From: Nostoc sp. TCL26-01
GTDB taxonomy: Bacteria; Cyanobacteriota; Cyanobacteriia; Cyanobacteriales; Nostocaceae
NCBI RefSeq assembly: GCF_013393945.1
Contig: NZ_CP040297.1
Coordinates: forward strand, 1,504,804 to 1,568,803
DNA: 64,000 nt
Reading direction: 5' to 3'
Every line of letters starts with the position of its first letter. The stretch's first letter is position 1. The position numbers and the translations under genes are program-made. The notes under the pieces were generated by a model. That model was not told where the DNA came from and searched no databases. It saw only the letters and a list, made by a program, of their open reading frames with translations. Positions 34,443 through 42,967 of this stretch are shown here, in pieces.

Positions 34443-34943
34443 TTATCTTTCCATTTGCCGATTTCTCCATCTATTCATAGCTCGTAAATATGCAGCCACA
34501 GGAATCTGATAGACTTCTATAAAAATCCAAATAATAATTGATAAATGCGACAAAAAAGTTAATATTGTCCAAATGTATGGGAACCAGGTAAAAATATCCC
34601 CAGGCGTGGGGGGAAAATAATAAGCTACTATGCCAATTAAAGTTGTCGGCAGCAAGATAAAAGATGCCGCAGCTAAACCATACCCCCAACCTAACTCCAC
34701 ACCTTCTAATTGCGCTTCTGCCCAATTAAAACCATTCCATCGCCAAATCAACGGGGGTTGTCGAGAAGGCATCTTGATTTGCTGTTGTTCTACATTGACA
34801 GTAAAAATCTCATGGCAAAAATCACAACCCATTGCTTCCATCAAGGGTATATGAGAAATTTTACCTACTCGACAAACTGGGCAAGGATAAACACCATGAG
34901 GATCAAAAGATTTAGTGAAGAGTTTAGACCTGGGCATAATCAA
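34443..34943 (-). CDS. Membrane protein with N-terminal zinc-ribbon-like motif
   Basis: 166 residues; not recognised. CPVCRVGKI (about residues 21-29) and CDFCHEIF (about 40-47) make a four-Cys zinc ribbon. A short soluble linker follows, then two transmembrane helices (GLAAASFILLPTTLIGIVAYYF and TILTFLSHLSIIIWIFIEV) and a basic C-terminus. Such small zinc-ribbon membrane proteins occur in cyanobacteria without known function. It is divergent from the DAHP synthase leader. Confidence 0.68.
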   Translation of the reverse strand: MIMPRSKLFTKSFDPHGVYPCPVCRVGKISHIPLMEAMGCDFCHEIFTVNVEQQQIKMPSRQPPLIWRWNGFNWAEAQLEGVELGWGYGLAAASFILLPTTLIGIVAYYFPPTPGDIFTWFPYIWTILTFLSHLSIIIWIFIEVYQIPVAAYLRAMNRWRNRQMER

Positions 34944-35187
34944 GTTAGGTTGTGATTCAAGATTGTTGTGGAAATGTCAAATTCTCAAAGAATTACCAAA
35001 ATAGATTAATTTTACAGCCTATTTCACTGATAATTCTTCTCATTTATTACCACTACCTAAAAAATAAAATCTATATCCATATGCTGATGTCTACTAACAA
35101 GAAACTTATTGTCTATCTCTATCAGTAACAGGTTTTTAGTCCTAGATTTGTACTGAGTTTATCGTTTTTTGAGAGGTTTTATTGGTC

Positions 35188-35216
35188 TTGACACTAGCAA
35201 ATTCTTCTGATATATT
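35188..35216 (+). promoter_or_regulatory. Sigma70-type promoter of the DAHP synthase leader
   Basis: TTGACA (35188-35193), a 17-bp spacer and TATATT (35211-35216): a consensus -35 and near-consensus -10 at ideal spacing. Transcription would begin near 35223, about 42 bases before the first leader peptide. Confidence 0.75.
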
Positions 35217-35264
35217 CGTTTTACAATAGCGCACATATATATCTTTTACCCTACATTTATACAA

Positions 35265-35321
35265 ATGTTCAGCAAAACCTACTATTTTTATTTTTGGTGC
35301 AAGGCGGTTCACTGGGAGTGA
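35265..35321 (+). CDS. Aromatic-rich leader peptide 1
   Basis: An 18-codon frame, MFSKTYYFYFWCKAVHWE, with eight aromatic residues (3 Phe, 3 Tyr, 2 Trp), six of them consecutive at codons 6-11. It has no strong Shine-Dalgarno. Its last codons (35304-35316) form the left arm of an antiterminator stem. Consecutive codons for Phe, Tyr and Trp, directly before a DAHP synthase gene, are what a ribosome-stalling attenuator would need. Translation is not proven. Confidence 0.72.
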   Translation: MFSKTYYFYFWCKAVHWE

Positions 35322-35357
35322 GTCGAGTTTTCCGTTGGAAACCGCCCAGTGAACCGC
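35304..35357 (+). promoter_or_regulatory. Antiterminator stem of attenuator 1
   Basis: GCGGTTCACTGGG (35304-35316) pairs perfectly over 13 bp with CCCAGTGAACCGC (35345-35357). The right arm shares ACCGC with the left arm of terminator 1, so the two structures exclude each other. A ribosome stalled on the aromatic codons would leave the left arm mostly free; one reaching the stop at 35319 would cover it. Confidence 0.7.
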
Positions 35358-35385
35358 AGAGCAGACTCTGCGGTTTTTGTTTTTT
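35353..35385 (+). terminator. Intrinsic terminator of attenuator 1
   Basis: ACCGCAGAG (35353-35361), loop CAGA and CTCTGCGGT (35366-35374) form a perfect 9-bp stem followed by TTTTTGTTTTTT. Confidence 0.82.
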
Positions 35386-35402
35386 AGGAGCAAAATCTCA
35401 TC

Positions 35403-35468
35403 ATGACGACCTATTTCAGTAATTGGTTTTATAGCTTTTACTTTTGGCCCAGAGCAAATTCCGGGTAA
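35403..35468 (+). CDS. Aromatic-rich leader peptide 2
   Basis: A 21-codon frame whose codons 4-15 read YFSNWFYSFYFW: nine aromatic residues (4 Phe, 3 Tyr, 2 Trp). An AGGAG ribosome site (35386-35390) sits directly after the U tract of terminator 1, so it would be made only after read-through. It shares FYFW with leader 1, suggesting tandem duplication. Its final codons (AAT TCC GGG) form the left arm of antiterminator 2. Confidence 0.75.
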   Translation: MTTYFSNWFYSFYFWPRANSG

Positions 35469-35503
35469 ATAGCGTCATGCTGATAAATCATACGCGCCCG
35501 GAA
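35459..35503 (+). promoter_or_regulatory. Antiterminator pairing of attenuator 2
   Basis: TTCCGGG (35459-35465) can pair with CCCGGAA (35497-35503), which is the left arm of terminator 2; a GCGT/ACGC pair (35472-35475 with 35492-35495) extends it. The left arm lies in the last codons of leader 2, giving the same stall-or-finish logic as attenuator 1. Confidence 0.65.
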
Positions 35504-35528
35504 CACGAGAGGTTCTGGGCTTTTTTTT
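35496..35528 (+). terminator. Intrinsic terminator of attenuator 2
   Basis: GCCCGGAAC (35496-35504), a 7-base loop and GTTCTGGGC (35512-35520) form a 9-bp stem with one G-U pair, followed by eight T. Confidence 0.88.
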
Positions 35529-35690
35529 AGTGAGTGAGTGAGGAGTGAGGAGTGCTGAGTGCTGAGTGCTGAGTAAAGAGTGAGGGAGTGAGAGAGCGAG
35601 TGAGGGAGTAAGAATTGCTAATGACTATTGACTAATGACTAATGACTATTGACTATTGACTATTGACTATTGACCAATGACCAACCTATT
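35529..35690. repeat. Heptad repeats between attenuator 2 and the DAHP synthase gene
   Basis: GTGAGTGAG and GAGTGCT-type units (35529-35610) are followed by GACTATT/GACTAAT STRR heptads (35621-35684). They end just before the AGGAG ribosome site at 35691. Confidence 0.8.
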
Positions 35691-35704
35691 AGGAGAATTA
35701 AATC

Positions 35705-36577
35705 ATGATTAATGCCAAACTTGTTGCCCAATCTCACCCTGGTCATCAAACAATTGTTCGACTCTCAGACACCGTTGCTTTCGGTGGAGAGGAATTGGTG
35801 ATTATCGGTGGCCCTTGTGCGGTAGAGAGTTTAGAGCAAATGCAGACAGTAGCTCAAAAACTAGGCGGAGAAACTGTCCATGCTTTACGTGGTGGTGTTT
35901 ACAAACCGCGTACTTCTCCCTATGCTTTTCAGGGAATGGGAGAAGTTGGATTAGAAGTTTTAGCGCGAGTGCGATCGCACTATAATATTCCAGTCATCAC
36001 CGAAGTTATGGCAATTTCGCAAATTGAAGTAATTGCAACTCATGCGGATATGTTGCAGGTGGGTAGCCGGAATATGCAGAACTTCGACTTGCTCAAAGCT
36101 TTAGGGCAAGCTGGTAAACCCATACTCCTCAAGCGTGGTTTAGCAGCCACAATCGAAGAATTCGTGATGGCGGCTGAATATGTTGTCAGTCATGGTAATC
36201 CTGATGTGGTGCTGTGCGAACGAGGTATTCGCAGCTTCGATAATTACACCCGCAACGTTTTAGATTTAGGTGCAGTCGCCGCACTCAAGCAAATTACCCA
36301 CTTACCTGTGATTGTTGATCCTTCCCACGCCGTTGGTAAACGGGAACTAGTTGCACCAGTAGCCAAGGCGGCTGTAGCTTGTGGTGCTGATGGGTTAATT
36401 ATTGAGTGTCACCCAGAACCAGAAAAATCTGTATCTGATGCTCGTCAAGCTTTATCTCTGGAGGATATGGTGAGTTTAGTTGATAGTTTAAAGCCTGTCG
36501 CCTTAGCCGTTGGACGGAGAATATCAAAAAACAGAGGGGTGGGTTTCAAACCTACCCCTATTTGTTGTGTAATTTAA
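35705..36577 (+). CDS. aroF: 3-deoxy-7-phosphoheptulonate (DAHP) synthase, type I-beta
   Basis: First enzyme of aromatic amino-acid synthesis, condensing phosphoenolpyruvate and erythrose-4-phosphate. The 290-residue protein has the family signatures: VIIGGPCAVESLEQM, GGVYKPRTSPYAFQGMG, LQVGSRNMQNFDLL, LKRGLAATIEEF, CERGIRSFDNYTRNVLDLGAV, VDPSHAVGKRE and IECHPEPEKSVSDA. It begins only about 30 residues before the barrel, so the N-terminal ferredoxin-like (ACT-like) regulatory domain and any chorismate mutase domain are absent. The short C-terminal tail after VGRRIS is unusual. AGGAG at 35691 sets the ATG. Expression is probably controlled by the two attenuators upstream. Confidence 0.93.
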   Translation: MINAKLVAQSHPGHQTIVRLSDTVAFGGEELVIIGGPCAVESLEQMQTVAQKLGGETVHALRGGVYKPRTSPYAFQGMGEVGLEVLARVRSHYNIPVITEVMAISQIEVIATHADMLQVGSRNMQNFDLLKALGQAGKPILLKRGLAATIEEFVMAAEYVVSHGNPDVVLCERGIRSFDNYTRNVLDLGAVAALKQITHLPVIVDPSHAVGKRELVAPVAKAAVACGADGLIIECHPEPEKSVSDARQALSLEDMVSLVDSLKPVALAVGRRISKNRGVGFKPTPICCVI

Positions 36578-36595
36578 GTTGCCCGAAATCCTTAT

Positions 36596-36620
36596 AGAGA
36601 CGTTGCAGTGCAACGTCTCT
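36596..36620. terminator. Palindrome AGAGACGTTGCA-G-TGCAACGTCTCT
   Basis: Perfect 12-bp arms with one central base, between the convergent 3' ends of the DAHP synthase and caspase genes; likely a bidirectional terminator or RNA-stabilising structure. Same family as 21429-21457. An IS630-type terminus GTGAAATGGTAT lies at 36653-36664. Confidence 0.6.
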
Positions 36621-36663
36621 ACATAATTTAATTTATGTGTATCGTGATTAACGTGAAATGGTA

Positions 36664-38604
36664 TTACTTATTGCGCTTTTGAAGTTCTTTAATTCTGTCC
36701 TGTGCTTTTTGGGCATTGAATATCTCGCCCCTTTTCTGAAACAGAGAAATGGCATCTTGGTAATTTTTAATAGCTTCTGGTATGTTGCCTAGTTCAGAGT
36801 TGATATCTCCCAAGCTAAAGACAGCAGAGGCTTTACCAAAATAGTTAGCTGCCGGATTGATAGCTCCCCAGTTTTTGTTGATAGTAATTCCCTGCATTAA
36901 ATCTCTGAGCGCTCCTTGGCGATCTTTATCTGAGAAGTAGCGAGCAAGTCCCCGATAGTAATAGGCAATAGCTAGATCAGACTTAAAATTAACTGCCTGC
37001 TGAAAATTGTCAAAAGCAGGGCGAAATTCGCTCAATGAATAGTGAACAAAACCTCTATTGAAATAGGCAGAGGCAATACCATAGTAGTTAGTATCAGGAT
37101 TATCTGTTCCCCAGTTTTGATTAATTTTAATTGCTTGAGTGTAATCTGCGATCGCACCTTGGTTATTGCCTTGCTTTTGTTTGTCAAATGCCTGATTATA
37201 GAGGTCTAATGAACTATTCTTGGTTGCATCAGCAGAAGTAGGACTGGCGATCGATGTTGGTGATTTAATTGGTTGCTCGCGGGATAATGTCACCAGTAAA
37301 TAAGCGACTAAAGCTAAAGCAGCAGCAATGCTTACTCCCATCAGGAGTTTAGGGTTTCGCACAAATGTCTCAGAAATAGCCTGTGGAGGTCTAATTCTCG
37401 GTGGCAAAGGAAGTTCATCTGGGCTTGTAGCTAAAAGAACTGTGTTTGACGGGTTGACAAGTGTCACATCTTCAGATCCGTCGGAAGTTTGCACCGACAT
37501 CTCTTTCTCCGCTTCACCTGAAGGTTGAATTGCTTTTTTGTGAGAAGTAATTTGTGCTTCAATTAAAGCAATGTCTTCATCTCTGAGTTGTAAAACCCGT
37601 TGTAAATGTTTTAACTCGTATTGAGTGTGGCGACTGAGAGAATGCTCACGCCCAATCGCCTCAACTAAAACTTGCTGATAACGGTGCAATCTTTTCTGGT
37701 ACTCTCGGTAAGGTTTGAGTACCTCATCTTCAATTGTTGCCGCAACTTCTGGTAGCAGTCCTAACCCATCTCGTAAGGCATCTAAGGTATTACGCCCTAC
37801 GACAGAAATCACGCCACGAATGGCAAAATGCTCAACTTCTTTGCGATACCTTAGTTTTGGATCTTCGATGGGTGCTTGAAAAAGACGGATTTTGTAGCCT
37901 TCTTTCACGGCATAAATTTCTGGTTTCATTGCTGGCGCAGCTTCTTGAACTTTCCCTTTGGCATACTCATGCAGTTCATCAATGGAAACTACACCATCGC
38001 TATCAATATCTGCTGCTCCAGTCGCAATTCCCTCGACTAGATAACGAGTGTAAGTCGAAAGGTCTGATCCTTCCTGCTCAAAGGAATACTGGGTGGAAGT
38101 CGAAGACGTAAGCACAGCTCGTCCTTCTCCTCCCAATTGGCTTTTAACATCTACAGAACTATCATCTTTTGCTAACCAACCCTCCGCAAATGCTCCACTA
38201 AAGCAACAATCCAGAATAACAACTTGTCGCTTAGAACGGCTATTACTCATAATGTCTTGGACAAAACTGGCTGAAACTGCTGTGGCGCGAATTAGTTCTC
38301 CCTGTGGGGTTTTACGAGTGATGCGAGTAGCTAAATGCAGCTTACCATTGTTGTCTTTGACACCATGACCAGAGAAAAACAGCAGTACTAAATCGTCTTT
38401 CTTGCGACCGGAAAACAACGTTTCAATTGCTTCCTGCATCTGTTGAGGTGTAGGATTTAACAATGTATTGACTTCATTAAAAGCACCCACATCGGGCTGC
38501 TGTAATACTTGCCGCATTGCCTCTATATCTCTAGCAGCTCCAGGCAAGGGTGTCAAACCAGGTTCGTAATCGCTGACCCCAATCACTAGTGCCATCTTAG
38601 CCAT
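36664..38604 (-). CDS. Caspase-family (C14, orthocaspase-like) protein with EF-hand and TPRs
   Basis: 646 residues. The N-terminal caspase domain (about 1-235) has the catalytic dyad His80 in FFSGHGVKD and Cys134 in LDCCFSGAF. A canonical EF-hand loop (D199-I-D201-S-D203-G, E210) lies inside its C-terminal part, suggesting calcium control. A conserved helical region follows (DPKLRYRKEVEHFAI, then LKPYREYQKRLHRY), a transmembrane helix near 428-448 (LLMGVSIAAALALVAYLLVTL) and three to four TPRs to the end. Topology suggests a membrane-anchored protease with TPR partner binding. It converges on the DAHP synthase gene. Confidence 0.87.
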   Translation of the reverse strand: MAKMALVIGVSDYEPGLTPLPGAARDIEAMRQVLQQPDVGAFNEVNTLLNPTPQQMQEAIETLFSGRKKDDLVLLFFSGHGVKDNNGKLHLATRITRKTPQGELIRATAVSASFVQDIMSNSRSKRQVVILDCCFSGAFAEGWLAKDDSSVDVKSQLGGEGRAVLTSSTSTQYSFEQEGSDLSTYTRYLVEGIATGAADIDSDGVVSIDELHEYAKGKVQEAAPAMKPEIYAVKEGYKIRLFQAPIEDPKLRYRKEVEHFAIRGVISVVGRNTLDALRDGLGLLPEVAATIEDEVLKPYREYQKRLHRYQQVLVEAIGREHSLSRHTQYELKHLQRVLQLRDEDIALIEAQITSHKKAIQPSGEAEKEMSVQTSDGSEDVTLVNPSNTVLLATSPDELPLPPRIRPPQAISETFVRNPKLLMGVSIAAALALVAYLLVTLSREQPIKSPTSIASPTSADATKNSSLDLYNQAFDKQKQGNNQGAIADYTQAIKINQNWGTDNPDTNYYGIASAYFNRGFVHYSLSEFRPAFDNFQQAVNFKSDLAIAYYYRGLARYFSDKDRQGALRDLMQGITINKNWGAINPAANYFGKASAVFSLGDINSELGNIPEAIKNYQDAISLFQKRGEIFNAQKAQDRIKELQKRNK

Positions 38605-38912
38605 CTTGACCTCCTATATCGAAATAACCAAAAGCTGTGAAGCAGTTGCTGTTACTATCGAATGTATTTGCAGTCACTTAAAATTGCATTTGCCAAAATA
38701 ATTTTCAATGTGGGAGAAATAATACTTGCCACCACAGCCTTGATCGGGATAGTCTTTGAGACTTTATAATGTTAGCGTCGCAGACAACAGTATTTTTGAG
38801 AAAAAATTTAAACTGATATTTTTAATGACAATTTACCATTAAAAAATCCAGCCGTAAATTAAAAGACGTAGCTAGGCCACGTCTTTTATAGAGCATATAT
38901 GCAAATTACCAG
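38605..38912. other. Intergenic region between ilvC stop and caspase start
   Basis: About 310 bp. It holds the caspase gene promoter on the minus strand; an ATTGTC-type region and AT-rich stretches are present but no confident promoter. AAAGACGTAGCTAGGCCACGTCTTTT (38862-38887) is an imperfect inverted repeat that could end the ilvC transcript. Confidence 0.5.
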
Positions 38913-38917
38913 AATTT

Positions 38918-39937
<1,020 letters not shown>

Positions 39938-39990
39938 TCATTTATTGGCAGGCTTTCGATCTTACCCCAAATTGAGGAACTGCGGGTAGT

Positions 39991-40345
39991 TATTGGTCAA
40001 TGGTCAATGGTCAATGGTCAATGGTCAATGGTTAATGGTCAATGGTCAATGGTTAATGGTTAATGGTCAATGGTTAATGGTTAATGGTCAATGGTTAATG
40101 GTTAATGGTCAATGGTTAATGGTTAATGGTCAATGGTTAATGGTTAATGGTCAATGGTTAATGGTTAATGGTCAATGGTCAATGGTTAATGGTCAATGGT
40201 CAATGGTTAATGGTCAATGGTCAATGGTCAATGGTCAATGGTCAATGGTCAATGGTTAATGGTCAATGGTTAATGGTTAATGGTCATTAGTAAAACTCTT
40301 AGCCAATACCCAGTACCCAATACCCAATACCCAATACCCATTACC
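39991..40345. repeat. Long STRR array with higher-order pattern, connector and CCCAATA units
   Basis: About 42 tandem heptads GGTCAAT or GGTTAAT (39994-40287). In the middle they are arranged as a 21-bp unit (C-T-T variant order) repeated about seven times. A connector TAAAACTCTTAG (40291-40302) follows, then five to six CCCAATA-type heptads. A plus-strand frame through the array is a by-product of the repeat and is not a gene. Confidence 0.93.
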
Positions 40346-41207
40346 TAACTACACTAATTTTTTGTACTTCTGCTTCAGATAGTTTGACTCCAATAGCTTG
40401 GACTGTGTCTTCGATGCTGGAAACTTTGCTTGCGCCGGGGATAGGTAAAATGGATGGGGACTTGGCACGCAACCACGCTAGTACAATACAGTATACAGAT
40501 ACGCCTTTGTCTTTAGCTAATTGAGCGATCGCCGGAATATCTTGTAGGTCTTGATAGCGACGACGACCACCAAAAGGACTCCAAGGTAAAAATGTCAATC
40601 CTTCTTGCTCACAATATTCCAATACACCATCGGTTTCTGGTTGTCGTTCCCAAGGACTGTATTGATTTTGGACGGAGATAATATCTACTACATCTTGTGC
40701 TTGTTTAATTTGTGCTACGGAAAAATTAGAAACTCCCACAAATCGAATTAAACCTTCCTCTACAGCTGCTTTTACTGGTGCTAGGGATTGGGCAATGGTA
40801 TATTGCGGGTCTGGAGAGTGGTATTGCCAAAGGTCGATGGGTTTTTCACCACCCAAGGCTGCAAAGCTGGCACGAATTGTTTGTCGCAGATGTTCGGGAT
40901 TGCCGTTGCGTGTCCAGTTTTGATGAGGACGCATTAAACCGCCTTTGGTGGCGACAATTACTTGGCTGACATCACCAGGGTAACTAGCAAGTGCTTTGTG
41001 AATCAGTCTTTCATTGTGGTGCTTATCGGACTCATCTTTGCAATAAGAGTCGGCAGTATCAATAAATGTAATACCCAAATCCAAAGCGCGGTGAATCACT
41101 GGGATGGACTGCGATTCTGGAGGGCGGTCATATACTGACATTGGCATCCCACCTAAACCAATGGCACTCACAAAGACATCGGTTTTTCCTAGCTGTTTAG
41201 TTTCCAT
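40341..41207 (-). CDS. Aldo/keto reductase
   Basis: 288 residues, NADPH-dependent carbonyl reductase family. The barrel motifs are present: GLGGMPMSVYDRPP at the start, DTADSYC with catalytic Asp and Tyr, KGGLMR with the catalytic Lys, HSPDPQYTI with the His, and the cofactor-binding ILPIPGASKVSSIEDT near the end. Substrate not predictable. It ends within the CCCAATA repeats. Confidence 0.9.
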   Translation of the reverse strand: METKQLGKTDVFVSAIGLGGMPMSVYDRPPESQSIPVIHRALDLGITFIDTADSYCKDESDKHHNERLIHKALASYPGDVSQVIVATKGGLMRPHQNWTRNGNPEHLRQTIRASFAALGGEKPIDLWQYHSPDPQYTIAQSLAPVKAAVEEGLIRFVGVSNFSVAQIKQAQDVVDIISVQNQYSPWERQPETDGVLEYCEQEGLTFLPWSPFGGRRRYQDLQDIPAIAQLAKDKGVSVYCIVLAWLRAKSPSILPIPGASKVSSIEDTVQAIGVKLSEAEVQKISVVR

Positions 41208-41357
41208 GCTTCTTGCTTAAGTTTTTTGCACCGTTACTAATCTAGTAACGGGTTAGAGATATTTTGACAATGCCTCTACAGATAGGATTGACATCTTTTT
41301 TCCCTACAACCCTACCCCTCTACACCCGCCCCAACGGGGTTTGGTAAAAATGATATA

Positions 41358-42698
41358 CTAGCGATCGCTTCGTTTAGCTCCACGACGGGATGAGCTGGGA
41401 CGAGCATCAAACTTTTTACTACCTGTCACCCTTCTTGGTGTTGATTTTTTCGCTGATTTTTGGGGCAAGGATTTAGTATTGGATCGGGGTGGACGCGGGC
41501 TATCTTTGGGTGTATGCTTGCGTTCATCGGCAATTGGTTCTGGTTTGGTGTGGGAAGTGACACCAAAATTAGTAACTACTTCCACAGGCAATCGTTTTTC
41601 AATCAGTTTTTCGATATCTGCTAACAGATGGTATTCATCAACAGATACCAGGGATATGGCTTCACCCGACGCGCCAGCGCGGCCAGTACGACCTATACGA
41701 TGAACATAATCTTCTGGGACATTGGGCAGATCGAAATTGACGACATGAGGTAATTCACTGATGTCAAGACCTCGTGCAGCAATGTCGGTTGCTACTAACA
41801 CTTGTAAACTGCCATTCTTGAACTTTGCTAGAGCGTGGGTACGCGCCGACTGGCTTTTATTCCCGTGGATAGCTAGTGCTTGAATACGCTCATCAGCCAA
41901 TTGCTTGACTAAACGATCAGCACCATACTTTGTGCGAGTGAAGACTAGTACTTGATACCAATTATCCTTCCGAATCAAGTGAGCAAGTAATTGGCGCTTT
42001 CTGTCGCGTTCTACTTTGTAGATTTTCTGTGCCACTGTTTCGGCGGTAACGTTGCGGCGTGCTACCTCGATCATCTTCGGACGATCTAATAGTCCGGTGG
42101 CTAGTTCCTTAATTTTGTCTGAGAAGGTGGCGAAAAATAGCAAATTTTGGCGTTGCTTGGGCAACAGGGAAAGAATGCGCCGGATATCACGAATAAAACC
42201 CATGTCTAACATTCGATCTGCTTCATCCAGAACTAAAATTTCCACCTGTGACAGGTTGACTGTACCCTGATGTACATGGTCTAGCAATCGTCCTGGGGTT
42301 GCGACTAGAATATCCACGCGACCCTGTAAAAGCCGTTTTTGCGGATTAATGCTGACTCCACCAAACATCACCATCGGGTTTAATTTCAGGTACTTGCCGT
42401 AGTCACGCACGCTTTCTTCCACTTGTGCGGCTAGTTCACGAGTCGGGGTGAGAATCAGCGCTCGAATTGCCGAGCTTTTATTCGATGTACTTTTAACACT
42501 GTTTTCTGACAACCGATGCAAGAGTGGCAAGGTGAAGCTGGCTGTTTTGCCAGTACCAGTTTGTGCGCCGGCTAAAAGATCGCTACCTGACAAGACAGCA
42601 GGAATCGCTTGCATCTGAATTGGCGTGGGTTTAGTGTACCCCCGCTCGGTGACTGCACGAATAATTTCTGGGGACAAGCCGAGATGAGAAAAAGACAT
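41358..42698 (-). CDS. DEAD-box RNA helicase (RhlE-like)
   Basis: 446 residues from the ATG at 42698 ([16 protein letters not shown]); the longer frame adds 21 unsupported residues. Q-motif TPIQMQAIP, motif [21 protein letters not shown] in [16 protein letters not shown]-equivalent FFATFS and [10 protein letters not shown] are present. The C-terminal 75 residues are basic and Ser/Pro/Arg-rich (RNA-binding tail). One variation is ATF in place of the usual SAT in motif III. Role likely in RNA remodelling, possibly in cold; not proven. Confidence 0.92.
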   Translation of the reverse strand: MSFSHLGLSPEIIRAVTERGYTKPTPIQMQAIPAVLSGSDLLAGAQTGTGKTASFTLPLLHRLSENSVKSTSNKSSAIRALILTPTRELAAQVEESVRDYGKYLKLNPMVMFGGVSINPQKRLLQGRVDILVATPGRLLDHVHQGTVNLSQVEILVLDEADRMLDMGFIRDIRRILSLLPKQRQNLLFFATFSDKIKELATGLLDRPKMIEVARRNVTAETVAQKIYKVERDRKRQLLAHLIRKDNWYQVLVFTRTKYGADRLVKQLADERIQALAIHGNKSQSARTHALAKFKNGSLQVLVATDIAARGLDISELPHVVNFDLPNVPEDYVHRIGRTGRAGASGEAISLVSVDEYHLLADIEKLIEKRLPVEVVTNFGVTSHTKPEPIADERKHTPKDSPRPPRSNTKSLPQKSAKKSTPRRVTGSKKFDARPSSSRRGAKRSDR

Positions 42699-42835
42699 AG
42701 AACTCCATAAATAACATCGGCCTGTCGCCACTGGCGGCATCAGTCTAAGGCAGATAAACAAAATTTCTAAAGCTGGATGGGCAATAGCGCTAAGACTGAG
42801 AGCGAATGCCGCAGCTCTGCATTCTAACAGAAGTC

Positions 42836-42925
42836 ATTAGTTATTGGTCAATGGTCAATGGTCAATGGTCAATGGTCAATAGTCAATGGTCAATAGTCAA
42901 GGGTCAATAGTCAATAGGCAATAGT
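42836..42925. repeat. STRR heptad array (GGTCAAT/AGTCAAT)
   Basis: About ten units between the DEAD-box gene and pgeF, followed by a pyrimidine-rich CCCCTGCCTCCCCTG tract. Confidence 0.88.
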
Positions 42926-42967
42926 CGGTTGTATTTTCTCCCCTGCCTCCCCTGCCCCCCTGCACCC

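Noticed and set aside
35142..35393. 83-codon minus-strand frame across the DAHP synthase leader
   Set aside because: It runs antisense through the promoter, leader 1 and terminator 1 with no family features; the plus-strand structures explain the sequence better.
39993..40259. An 88-codon frame made of repeating MVNGQW residues
   Set aside because: It is the direct translation of the heptad array; length not divisible by three makes all frames open. No codon-use or start evidence.
39991..40287. CRISPR array
   Set aside because: Units are contiguous heptads with no spacers; no cas genes in the window.
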